A stretch of DNA of 64,000 bases from contig NZ_JADTQG010000011.1 of the NCBI RefSeq assembly GCF_016008875.1, positions 62,001 to 126,000 on the forward strand, read 5' to 3'. The notes beneath the pieces are model-generated. The model was not told the origin of the DNA and made no database searches. It worked only from the letters and a program-made list of their open reading frames with translations. The first letter of the stretch is position 1. Every line of letters begins with the position of its first letter. A program made the position numbers and the translations under genes. Below, piece by piece: positions 53,283-62,753 of this stretch. This DNA comes from Ectopseudomonas mendocina. Lineage in GTDB: Bacteria > Pseudomonadota > Gammaproteobacteria > Pseudomonadales > Pseudomonadaceae.

Positions 53283-55178
53283 TCAGATCGCGCCGCGGCT
53301 ACGCAGCAGATCCAGCACCGCCTTGACGCCCTGCTCGACCGACTGCGTCTGGGTGTCGATCACCAGATCGGCATCCAGCGGCACGTCGTAGGGGAAGCCT
53401 TCACCGGGGATATTGTCGCCACCGGCAGCATACAGGCCCTGCGGGTCGCGTTCGGCGCAGATCTGCGGAGAGGCCTGGACGTAGACAGTGACCAGACGCT
53501 CGCTGCCGATCAGCGCCTTGGCCTGCTCGCGGCCCTCGGCATCCGGGGCGACGAACGCTGCCAGGGCGATCAGCCCAGCCTCGTTGAACTGGCGCGCTAC
53601 ATGGGCGGCACGGCGCCAGTTCTCGGCGCGGCCGGCGCGATCCTGCGGCAGGCCCTTGTTCAGGTCATGGCGCAGGTTCTGCCCGTCGAGCACATACACG
53701 GCGCGCCCCATGTCGAACAGCTTGCGCTCGACCGCATAGGCCAGGGTGCTCTTGCCCGCGCCGGAAAGGCCGCTGAACAGCACGGTGGCCGGCTGCTGGC
53801 CGAAGCGCGAGGCGCGTTCCTCGGTCGACACATGGGCCAGACGGCCATGCTGACCGCCGCCATGGGCGACCGGATCGGCGATGATCATGCCGGCGCCGAC
53901 GGTGCCATTGGTCAGGCGGTCGATGACGATGAAGGCACCGGTGGTGCGGTTGTACTCGTAGCCATCCAGGGCAATCGGCGCGTCCAGGGCGATCTTCACC
54001 CGGCCGATCTCGTTGAGTTTCAGCTCGCTGGCGGCGCCCTGCTCCAGGGTGTTCACGTCAACGCGATGAACGATGCTGGGGATCGAGCCCGGCACGTAGC
54101 TGGTGGCGCGCTTGATGTCGTATTTCTTGCCCGGCAGCATCGGCTCTTCGCCCATCCACACCAGCATGGCCTCGAAGCTGTCGGTGACCTGCGGGCGGTT
54201 GTCGGCATGCACCAGCATGTCGCCGCGCGACACGTCGATCTCGTCTTCCAGAGTCAGGGTGATCGCCTGGCCCGGGCCGGCATGCTCCAGCTCGCCCTCG
54301 AAGGTGACGATGGATTTGACCTTGCTGGTCTTGCCCGAAGGCAGCGCCATGACCTCATCGCCCTTGCGCACGATGCCGCTGGCCAGGGTGCCGGCGAAAC
54401 CGCGGAAGTTGAGGTTCGGGCGGTTGACGTACTGCACCGGGAAGCGCAGGTCGTCGAAGTTGCGATCACCCGCCACTTCCACGCTTTCGAGGATTTCCAT
54501 CAGCGACTGGCCGCTGTACCAGGGCGAGCGCTCGGATTTGTTAACCACGTTGTCGCCCTTGAGCGCCGACATCGGCACGAACTCAAGGGTGGTCGGACGC
54601 AGGTTGATCTTCTCGGCGAACGCCAGGTAGTCGGCCTTGATCTGCTCGAACACGCCCTGGTCGAAATCCTTCAGATCCATCTTGTTGACGGCGACGACGA
54701 TGTGCTTGATGCCCAGCAAGGACGCGATGAAGCTGTGGCGCTTGGTCTGGGTCTGCACGCCATAACGGGCGTCGATCAGGATGATGGCCAGGTCGCAGGT
54801 CGAGGCGCCGGTGGCCATGTTGCGCGTGTACTGCTCATGTCCGGGGGTGTCGGCGATGATGAACTTGCGCTTGGCGGTGGAGAAGTAGCGGTAGGCGACA
54901 TCGATGGTGATGCCCTGCTCGCGCTCGGCCTGCAGGCCGTCGACCAGCAGCGCCAGGTCGACTTCCTCACCGGTGGTACCGCTCTTCTTCGAATCCTTGG
55001 TGATGGCTTCCAGGTGATCTTCATAGATCATCTTGGAGTCGTGCAGCAGGCGGCCGATCAACGTGCTCTTGCCGTCATCGACGTTGCCGCAGGTAAGGAA
55101 GCGCAGCAGTTCCTTGCGCTCGTGTTGAGCCAGGTAGGCGTGAATGTCCTGGCTGATCAAATCGGATTGGTGACTCAT
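53283..55178 (-). CDS. cysNC: Sulfate adenylyltransferase subunit 1 / APS kinase fusion
   Basis: The 631-residue bifunctional protein activates sulfate. The N-terminal CysN part (~1-445) is an EF-Tu-like GTPase with G1 GNVDDGKS (31-38), [17 protein letters not shown] (G3) and NKMDL (G4), driving ATP sulfurylase with CysD. The C-terminal CysC part (~448-631) phosphorylates APS to PAPS; its P-loop is GLSGAGKST and it contains [16 protein letters not shown]. coli has separate cysN and cysC, and the fusion is usual in Pseudomonas. It starts 12 nt after cysD and ends at a terminator. Confidence 0.97.
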   Translation of the reverse strand: MSHQSDLISQDIHAYLAQHERKELLRFLTCGNVDDGKSTLIGRLLHDSKMIYEDHLEAITKDSKKSGTTGEEVDLALLVDGLQAEREQGITIDVAYRYFSTAKRKFIIADTPGHEQYTRNMATGASTCDLAIILIDARYGVQTQTKRHSFIASLLGIKHIVVAVNKMDLKDFDQGVFEQIKADYLAFAEKINLRPTTLEFVPMSALKGDNVVNKSERSPWYSGQSLMEILESVEVAGDRNFDDLRFPVQYVNRPNLNFRGFAGTLASGIVRKGDEVMALPSGKTSKVKSIVTFEGELEHAGPGQAITLTLEDEIDVSRGDMLVHADNRPQVTDSFEAMLVWMGEEPMLPGKKYDIKRATSYVPGSIPSIVHRVDVNTLEQGAASELKLNEIGRVKIALDAPIALDGYEYNRTTGAFIVIDRLTNGTVGAGMIIADPVAHGGGQHGRLAHVSTEERASRFGQQPATVLFSGLSGAGKSTLAYAVERKLFDMGRAVYVLDGQNLRHDLNKGLPQDRAGRAENWRRAAHVARQFNEAGLIALAAFVAPDAEGREQAKALIGSERLVTVYVQASPQICAERDPQGLYAAGGDNIPGEGFPYDVPLDADLVIDTQTQSVEQGVKAVLDLLRSRGAI

Positions 55179-55190
55179 GGTGCGTGATCC

Positions 55191-56108
55191 TCAGAAATAG
55201 CCCTGACGTTTCTTCTCTTCCATCGACCCGGCGGCGTCGTGATCGATCACGCGGCCCTGGCGCTCGGAAGTCCGGGTCAGGAGCATTTCCTGGATGATGT
55301 CGGTCAGGCTTTCCGCCTCGGACTCCACCGCGCCGGTCAGCGGGTAGCAGCCCAGGGTGCGGAAGCGCACTTTCTTCTTCTGGATGCGCGCCTTTTCCTC
55401 GTCGGTGAGGTGCTCGAGGATGCGTTCGTCATCGATCATGATCAGCGTGCCGTTCTTCTCGATCACTTCGCGCTCGGCAGCGAAGTACAGCGGCACGATT
55501 GGGATCCGCTCCAGATAGATGTATTGCCAGATGTCCAGCTCGGTCCAGTTCGACAGCGGGAAGACGCGAATCGACTCGCCCTTCTTGACCTTGCCGTTGT
55601 ATACGTTCCACAGCTCGGGGCGCTGGTTCTTCGGGTCCCAACGGTGCTTGCTGTCGCGGAAGGAATACACGCGCTCCTTGGCGCGCGACTTCTCTTCGTC
55701 GCGGCGCGCGCCACCGAAGGCGGCATCGAAGCCGTACTTGTCCAGCGCTTGCTTGAGACCTTCGGTCTTCATCACGTCGGTGTGCTTGGCACTGCCGTAG
55801 GTGAAGGGGTTCATGTCCTGCGCCACACCGTCGGGGTTGATGTGGGTCAGCAGATCCAGGCCGTATTCACTGACCATCTTTTCGCGAAAGCGGTACATCT
55901 CCTGGAATTTCCAGCGCGTATCGACGTGTAGCACCGGGAACGGCAGCTTGCCGGGGAAGAATGCCTTGCGGGCCAGGTGCAGCATCACGGCTGAATCCTT
56001 GCCGATGGAATAGAGCATCACCGGGTTGTCGAATTCGGCGGCCACTTCACGAATGATGTGGATGCTTTCCGCCTCGAGCTGTTTCAAGTGCGTCAGTTTG
56101 TCGAGCAT
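55191..56108 (-). CDS. cysD: Sulfate adenylyltransferase subunit 2
   Basis: The 305-residue catalytic subunit of ATP sulfurylase makes APS from sulfate and ATP. The PP-loop reads [14 protein letters not shown]. Other marks are [32 protein letters not shown] and [15 protein letters not shown]. It is first in the cysD-cysNC operon. AT-rich sequence upstream (56180-56240) may hold CysB sites. Confidence 0.97.
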   Translation of the reverse strand: MLDKLTHLKQLEAESIHIIREVAAEFDNPVMLYSIGKDSAVMLHLARKAFFPGKLPFPVLHVDTRWKFQEMYRFREKMVSEYGLDLLTHINPDGVAQDMNPFTYGSAKHTDVMKTEGLKQALDKYGFDAAFGGARRDEEKSRAKERVYSFRDSKHRWDPKNQRPELWNVYNGKVKKGESIRVFPLSNWTELDIWQYIYLERIPIVPLYFAAEREVIEKNGTLIMIDDERILEHLTDEEKARIQKKKVRFRTLGCYPLTGAVESEAESLTDIIQEMLLTRTSERQGRVIDHDAAGSMEEKKRQGYF

Positions 56109-56451
56109 GGCTACTCACGGTTTGCTGTTATGGGGCCGGCGGGCCGTGGACGAGCGCGCACTCTATCACAGCGTCTGCTTATACTCAGGGCGCTGGTTAG
56201 ACCGAAACGATCTAGTTTTATATCCGAAAAAGGCCTCTCTGAGCCTCTCGCCTAAATTTCGCAGCACTTGCCCCTAAGCCGCAGCACGAGCGTTGAGTGC
56301 CTGCGACCTTGTCCGACTCAAGCACCTCATATTCTCCCGCGCATCTCAAAAGGCGTGACCTCAAGGGTGGCTTATAGCTATCACTCTTATTACCATCCGT
56401 CCGCCGCCAGACTGCGGCTATTGACTATATGCTGCTCAAGGAGAGCTCCCA
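56109..56451. other. Divergent regulatory interval, cysD / autotransporter
   Basis: This 343-nt stretch has no supported gene. The minus side has a candidate cysD promoter (-35 TTTCGG at 56202-56207, 18 bp, -10 TATAAG at 56178-56183) with AT-rich sequence (56205-56230) above it, where a LysR-type activator such as CysB could bind. No clear promoter is seen for the autotransporter. Confidence 0.45.
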
Positions 56452-59400
56452 ATGCCTTACCCGAACCTCGCAAAGTCTCTGCTGGCACTGGCCATCGCCA
56501 GCAGCAGCCTGCAGGCACATGCCGTCATTTATGACGTCAGCAACGGCCCAATAGAGTTCGAAGGTAAAACCTTTACCGAATCCCTGACCATTACCGGCAA
56601 CCTAACGACTGAAGAAGATGCCGTGGAACTGGCTGACGGCACCGACCTGCACGGGGATTTGATCCTTGATGCGCAGATCACCGTGACCGGCCCGCAGGCA
56701 GAAGTCGGAAACTACGCCAGCGCAGTGGATATCAGCGGCGACGGCTGGGGTGAAGCGGTACAGATCGACGGCCAGATTATCAACAAGGGCAGCCTGAGTG
56801 CGTCCGGCCTGATGGCTCAAGGCATGACCATCGAATACGCGGATATCGAGGGCGGGCTGGTCAACGATGGCAGCATCACCATCACCGACGGTATCGACGT
56901 CAACGACGCCATCACCGAAGGCAACCCCTCCGGCATCTTCGTCCAGAACGCTAATATCGACGGCCATGTCCGCAACAACGGCCAAATCAAGGTCAGTGGC
57001 AACGATGAAGCAGATGCTACCGGCATCCAGATTCTCGACAGCGACTTGGCTGAAGCAGACATCACCAATGGCGCCACGGGCAGCATTGAAGTCAGCGGTG
57101 AAGAAGCACGCGGCTTCGACATTTCTCAGGTCAAGATTCAGTCACTGCTGAACGCAGGCAGCATCAAGGTCAATGCTCTTAACGAAGCGCTGGGTATCTG
57201 GCTGGAGAACGTCACAGGTGGCGCGGTCAGCAACTCTGGCGATATCACAGCGACGACCCAAGCAGGCAGTGACGCCACAGGTATCAAGATTGACGACAGC
57301 AAGCTGCCCAGCCTGAGCAACACGGGCAGCATCAATGTCTCCGCTCCTGCCGGCGAAGCCGTCGGCATCCAGATCGACGATAGCGATATCGAGGGCAGCC
57401 TGGCCAACCTAGGCAGCATCGATGTGCAAAGCGGCGATGAAGCCATTGGTATAGAGCTGTTCAACAGCAATGTCGACGGCCTGACCAACGAAGGCAGCAT
57501 CACCGTTACCAACACCAGCAATGCCGCTATCACCGCGAGCAGCGAGGCTGATACCCGAGGCATTCTGCTGTTCGGCTCCGATGCCGATGGCGAAGTGCGG
57601 AACGACGGTTCGATCAAGGTATCCGGCAACAAGGTGGCGGGTATCCAGATACTCAATAGCGATCTGGCCAAGGCCGAAATCGTCAACACCGGTGAGATTG
57701 AGGCAGACGGCACGATCGCCTTCGGTCTCGACCTTTCGGGCGTCAAACCCGCCACGGTGCAATCGATCACCAATAGCGGATCCATCGCCGTGAGCGCCAG
57801 CGAGCGCAGCCATGGCCTCTATCTCGACCGAGTCGAAGCCAGCGGCAGCCTGAACAACAGCGGCTCGATCATCGCCACCGGCAATGACTCTCGCGCCATC
57901 CGTCTGGAACAAGCCAGCATCGCCGGCGGTATTCACAACAGCGGTACGATCAAGGGCGACGATTTCGGCATCTGGATCGGCGACAACACCGTCGCACCGG
58001 TGCATGTAACCCAAAGAGCTGGCTTGCTCCAGGGCGGCCAGTACGCCGTTCAAGGCGGCAGCGGCAATCAGGTCAGTGTCGAGCTGGCCGGCGGTACCAT
58101 AAGCGGTAACCTGGCGGGTATCTTCAAGCTGGATGTAACTGGCAAGGGCATCTTCGACGGCGACAGCATCAGCACGGTCGCACCCAGCACCGGTGAAGCA
58201 GGCAAGGGCTGGGTCGACCTGTACAACAGCAGCGACAGCCCCAACGGTACAGCCGGCCACCTGGTTCTGCTGCGTCCGCACACCACGCTCAACGGTGAAC
58301 TGGAAGTCAATACCGGCGCCACTGTGGAGCTGAGTCTAAGCCAGGCCACCAACGCCAACCAGGCGATTCTTGACGTTAACGGCGATGCCTACTTCGCCAA
58401 CGGCAGCCGGCTTCTGCTGACGCCAGTGGGCAGTGATTTCAGCGCCGACGGTAAGCAGTATCTGCTGCTCGCTGCCGAAGCCATCGACAATCAGGGTCTG
58501 CAGGTCAGCAGCAGTTCTGCGCTGCTCAATATCGATCAGTTCAACGTGGGCGACAATCAGATCGTGGCTACCGTCAGCGGCAAGGCCACAAGCGAAGCCG
58601 ACGACATCCTTGTCGGTGCCGGCGCCAGTGGTAACGCCCAGGCTGCTTTCACTCCGTTCTATAGCGGTGTGCTGAGCAAAATGGACAGCAACGATGCCGT
58701 CTTTCAGGCCTTCGCCAATGCCGGTGAAGCTGAGCTGGCCAAACTCGCCGAACAACTTACCCCGCAGGTCGACGGTGCGGCCAGCCAGGCGGCCACTGGG
58801 GCTCAGGGTCTGACCAGCAGCGCGGTCGGCTCCCGCACCTCATCCCTGCGCGGCGGCTCCTCCGGCTCGTCGTTCAGCCAGACTGGCGTCTGGGTACAGG
58901 GGCTGAGCAGCGGCGCCGATCAGGGTCGTCGCGACGGCATCGCCGGCTATGATGCGAACAGCAAGGGGATTTCCATTGGTATCGACGGCAAGCTGAGCGA
59001 CCACCTGACCCTCGGCCTCGCGTATAGCAACCTGCGCACCGACGTGAAAAGCGACACTGGCAACAAGACCGATGTCGACAGCCAGTTGCTGACCCTGTAT
59101 TCGGGCTTCGAGCAGGGCAATCTGTTCGTCGATGCCAGTCTGAGCTATGGCATCAATGACAACAGCAGCAAACGCTACATTGCCGGTACTCAGGCCAAAG
59201 GCAACTACGACAGCTCGCTGCTTGGACTGAACGTCACCGCCGGCTACGGCCTGCATGCTGGCGACATCACGCTGGAGCCACGCGTTGCCGGCCGCTACAG
59301 CCGCGTCGACATCGATAGCTACCGGGAGAAGGGCTCGTCCGCAGCACTGCGTACGGAAGATCAGCGTTACGAAGTCATTGAACTGGGGGCAGGCGCCCGC

Positions 59401-59685
59401 CTGGCAAGCCAGATCCGCGTCGGCCAGGGCTATCTGGAGCCGGAGCTGCGCCTGATGGCCTATCATGATTTTGCCGCCGACCAGGCGCGCAGCGCTTCCT
59501 CCTACGTGCTGGGGGGTACGCCCTTCGTGACCAGTGGCGCCAAGCCCTCGCGCGATAGTTACGAGGCAGGTATCGCTCTGAACTACCGTATCGGGGCATT
59601 TACCCTGGGCGGCAGCTACGATCGCATCGGCAAGTCGGACTTCGATGCCGACGTGTTCCAGGCCAAGGTGCGCTACGACTTCTAA
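56452..59685 (+). CDS. Type V autotransporter with repeat-rich passenger
   Basis: The 1077-residue protein has a signal peptide (residues 1-24, cut after QAHA). A long acidic passenger (~25-800) and a C-terminal autotransporter barrel (~812-1077, from TGVWVQGLSS to the terminal VRYDF) follow. The passenger is built of about eleven 30-40-residue units of the form N-x-G-S-I-x-V ... A-x-G-I-x-I ... S/D, the pattern of a beta helix. Residues 160-263 and 369-473 also match each other as a larger duplication. I see no Cys in the whole protein and no protease triad, so adhesion or surface coating is more likely than enzymatic activity (inference). A good ribosome site (AAGGAGAG) precedes the ATG. 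It sits between cysD and a lipoprotein hydrolase gene and looks like an accessory insertion. Confidence 0.92.
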   Translation: MPYPNLAKSLLALAIASSSLQAHAVIYDVSNGPIEFEGKTFTESLTITGNLTTEEDAVELADGTDLHGDLILDAQITVTGPQAEVGNYASAVDISGDGWGEAVQIDGQIINKGSLSASGLMAQGMTIEYADIEGGLVNDGSITITDGIDVNDAITEGNPSGIFVQNANIDGHVRNNGQIKVSGNDEADATGIQILDSDLAEADITNGATGSIEVSGEEARGFDISQVKIQSLLNAGSIKVNALNEALGIWLENVTGGAVSNSGDITATTQAGSDATGIKIDDSKLPSLSNTGSINVSAPAGEAVGIQIDDSDIEGSLANLGSIDVQSGDEAIGIELFNSNVDGLTNEGSITVTNTSNAAITASSEADTRGILLFGSDADGEVRNDGSIKVSGNKVAGIQILNSDLAKAEIVNTGEIEADGTIAFGLDLSGVKPATVQSITNSGSIAVSASERSHGLYLDRVEASGSLNNSGSIIATGNDSRAIRLEQASIAGGIHNSGTIKGDDFGIWIGDNTVAPVHVTQRAGLLQGGQYAVQGGSGNQVSVELAGGTISGNLAGIFKLDVTGKGIFDGDSISTVAPSTGEAGKGWVDLYNSSDSPNGTAGHLVLLRPHTTLNGELEVNTGATVELSLSQATNANQAILDVNGDAYFANGSRLLLTPVGSDFSADGKQYLLLAAEAIDNQGLQVSSSSALLNIDQFNVGDNQIVATVSGKATSEADDILVGAGASGNAQAAFTPFYSGVLSKMDSNDAVFQAFANAGEAELAKLAEQLTPQVDGAASQAATGAQGLTSSAVGSRTSSLRGGSSGSSFSQTGVWVQGLSSGADQGRRDGIAGYDANSKGISIGIDGKLSDHLTLGLAYSNLRTDVKSDTGNKTDVDSQLLTLYSGFEQGNLFVDASLSYGINDNSSKRYIAGTQAKGNYDSSLLGLNVTAGYGLHAGDITLEPRVAGRYSRVDIDSYREKGSSAALRTEDQRYEVIELGAGARLASQIRVGQGYLEPELRLMAYHDFAADQARSASSYVLGGTPFVTSGAKPSRDSYEAGIALNYRIGAFTLGGSYDRIGKSDFDADVFQAKVRYDF

Positions 59686-59710
59686 GCCGCCCTACCTGCC
59701 TGCTGTACCC

Positions 59711-59736
59711 GAACGCCCGGCTTGCGCCGGGCGTTC
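59711..59736 (+). terminator. Hairpin terminator after the autotransporter
   Basis: An 11-bp stem GAACGCCCGGC (59711-59721) / GCCGGGCGTTC (59726-59736) with loop TTGC lies 25 nt after the stop. The following T run is weak. Confidence 0.7.
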
Positions 59737-59775
59737 ACGTTTGCGTAAAAGTTTTTTCTCGAATGAAGAGCAGCC

Positions 59776-60606
59776 ATGAACACAACTCGCTGGCTTTACC
59801 CACTCATGACGCTGCTGTTCGCGCTGACAATGGCCGGTTGCGCCGCGCCAGCCAAACAGAGGCTGGATGCACAACTGTCAGCCAGGCACCAGCTACTCGT
59901 GCTCGATAGCCGGCCCTTCCCGCTGTTGGCCGCAGTGCTTCGCAGCCCAAAGGCCAGCACCAGTTTAAGGATCTATATCGAAGGCGATGGTCACGCCTGG
60001 ATCACCCCCAGCCAGCCCAGCCTCGACCCCACGCCCACAAGTGAATGGTTCGCGTTGCTGGCCCTGAGCGACCCGCACCCTGCCGCCTGGCTGGCACGCC
60101 CCTGCCAGTATGTTCGCAATGAGAATTGCCATATCGGTTTATGGACGGGCGCTCGTTTCTCCCCCGAGGCCGCCGCCGCGCTCGACCAGGCGCTCGACAT
60201 GCTCAAGCAGCGATACCGCAGCGAACAGCTGGAATTGATCGGTTACTCTGGCGGTGCAGCGCTGGCCTTGCTGCTTGCAGCACGGCGCGATGACGTATCG
60301 GCGGTGCAAAGCCTGGCGGGCAACCTTTCACCAAGGCTCTGGGCTGCTCAACAGCGATTGAGCCCCTTGCACGGCTCACTTGAGCCACTCGATTACAGGC
60401 AACGCCTGCAAAGGCTGCCGCAGCGCCATTTGGTCGGCATGCAGGACCGCAACGTTCCGGCCAACCTAGCCGAGCGCTGGCAGCAATACCTGGGCGACTC
60501 GCCATGCATCGAGATCGAGCAGCTTGCGGGCCTCGATCACTACAACGGTTGGACAGACGCATGGCGCGCACGGCGTGGCATGACGCCGAGCTGTAACTCC
60601 CACTGA
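59776..60606 (+). CDS. Alpha/beta hydrolase lipoprotein, function unknown
   Basis: The 276-residue protein has a lipoprotein signal (lipobox LTMAGC, Cys22) and an alpha/beta-hydrolase-like domain. IYIEGDGHAW (~67-75) looks like an oxyanion-hole region, the nucleophile elbow is GYSGG with S158, and D224 (MQDRN) and H255 (LDHYNGW) are in the right order for a triad. Paired Cys at 110 and 118 may form a disulfide. It lies 90 nt after the autotransporter on the same strand, with a hairpin between. The two could work together at the surface, but nothing in sequence proves it. Confidence 0.8.
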   Translation: MNTTRWLYPLMTLLFALTMAGCAAPAKQRLDAQLSARHQLLVLDSRPFPLLAAVLRSPKASTSLRIYIEGDGHAWITPSQPSLDPTPTSEWFALLALSDPHPAAWLARPCQYVRNENCHIGLWTGARFSPEAAAALDQALDMLKQRYRSEQLELIGYSGGAALALLLAARRDDVSAVQSLAGNLSPRLWAAQQRLSPLHGSLEPLDYRQRLQRLPQRHLVGMQDRNVPANLAERWQQYLGDSPCIEIEQLAGLDHYNGWTDAWRARRGMTPSCNSH

Positions 60607-60655
60607 AGCCATCTGAAAATGCCGAATGCGCTGCGTTCAGACAGCGAATCCGCTC

Positions 60656-61414
60656 TCAGACCGGATTCGGGCAGTCGATGAACAGGTGTTCGAGGGCGAA
60701 ACGCCGCGCCAGATAATCACCGAGCGCCTGCACGCCGTAACGCTCGGTGGCGTGATGGCCGGCGGCGATGAAGCTCACGCCATTCTCCCGCGCGCTGTGG
60801 AAGGTCTGCTCCGAGGCTTCGCCGGTCAGGTACAGATCGACACCAGCGGCGATCGCCTGATCGATATAGCCCTGCCCGCCCCCCGTGCACCAGCCGACCC
60901 GGCGGATCAGGCCTTCGCCTTCCACCAGCAGCGGCTCACGCCCCAGTGTCTGATGAATGTGCCGAGCGAAATCGGCGGCACTCATCGGCTCTGTCAGCGA
61001 GCCGACGAGGCCAACGGTACGCGGGTTTTCCGGCTCCAGCGGGCCCTCGACGACGATGCCCAACTGCCGAGCGAGCTGCACGTTATTGCCCACTTCGGGA
61101 TGAACGTCGAGCGGCAGGTGATAGGCCAGCAGGCTGATGTCATGAGCCAGCAACGCTTTCAGACGACGCTGTTTCATGCCGGTGACGCAGGGGTTTTCAC
61201 CCTTCCAGAAATAGCCATGATGGACCAGCAGCACATCGGCCTCGGCGTCGATGGCGGCTTCGATCAGAGCCTGGCTGGCGGTGACGCCGCTGACGATACG
61301 ACTGACCTGCGGACGCCCCTCGACCTGCAGGCCGTTAGGGCAGTAATCGCTGATGCGCGACGCGTTCAGAAAAGCGTCAGCTTCTTCCACCAACGTGGAC
61401 AGGGCAATGGCCAT
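60656..61414 (-). CDS. Nif3-like (YbgI) dinuclear metal-binding protein
   Basis: The 252-residue protein is of the NIF3/YbgI family. Metal-ligand stretches are LLVHHGYFW and, near the C-terminus, GHHATERYGVQALG. The family assembles in ring-shaped oligomers. It is often annotated GTP cyclohydrolase I type 2, without firm proof of activity. I chose ATG at 61414 with GAGAGGA upstream. It is divergent from algW, as in P. aeruginosa. Confidence 0.92.
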   Translation of the reverse strand: MAIALSTLVEEADAFLNASRISDYCPNGLQVEGRPQVSRIVSGVTASQALIEAAIDAEADVLLVHHGYFWKGENPCVTGMKQRRLKALLAHDISLLAYHLPLDVHPEVGNNVQLARQLGIVVEGPLEPENPRTVGLVGSLTEPMSAADFARHIHQTLGREPLLVEGEGLIRRVGWCTGGGQGYIDQAIAAGVDLYLTGEASEQTFHSARENGVSFIAAGHHATERYGVQALGDYLARRFALEHLFIDCPNPV

Positions 61415-61524
61415 TAAGATTCCTCTCAAGCTGTTGCGGGCCGCTGCCTAATTGGCGAGCACCTCACTATAATGCGCCACCTTAAGGGCCGAATTTGGCC
61501 CCTGCAACTCTCAGGATTGTCTCG

Positions 61525-62667
<1,143 letters not shown>

Positions 62668-62709
62668 TCGACCAGCATTTTCAGGTGGGAACTTTTCTCG
62701 ATTGAGGTT

Positions 62710-62737
62710 ATTGTAATGTTATTACATTAATTACAAT
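62710..62737. promoter_or_regulatory. Nested inverted repeat upstream of the TonB receptor
   Basis: Outer arms ATTGTAAT (62710-62717) and ATTACAAT (62730-62737) enclose a second pair TGTAAT / ATTACA (62712-62726). The TAATG-TTATTA part resembles half of a Fur box. Iron control by Fur is plausible for a siderophore receptor, but the match is imperfect and Zur or another regulator is possible. Confidence 0.5.
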
Positions 62738-62753
62738 TCTCTGGAGATTCCCC

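Noticed and set aside
52929..55187. A 752-codon plus-strand frame opposite cysNC
   Set aside because: It overlaps two terminators, a REP and the whole of cysNC. The translation resembles no family.
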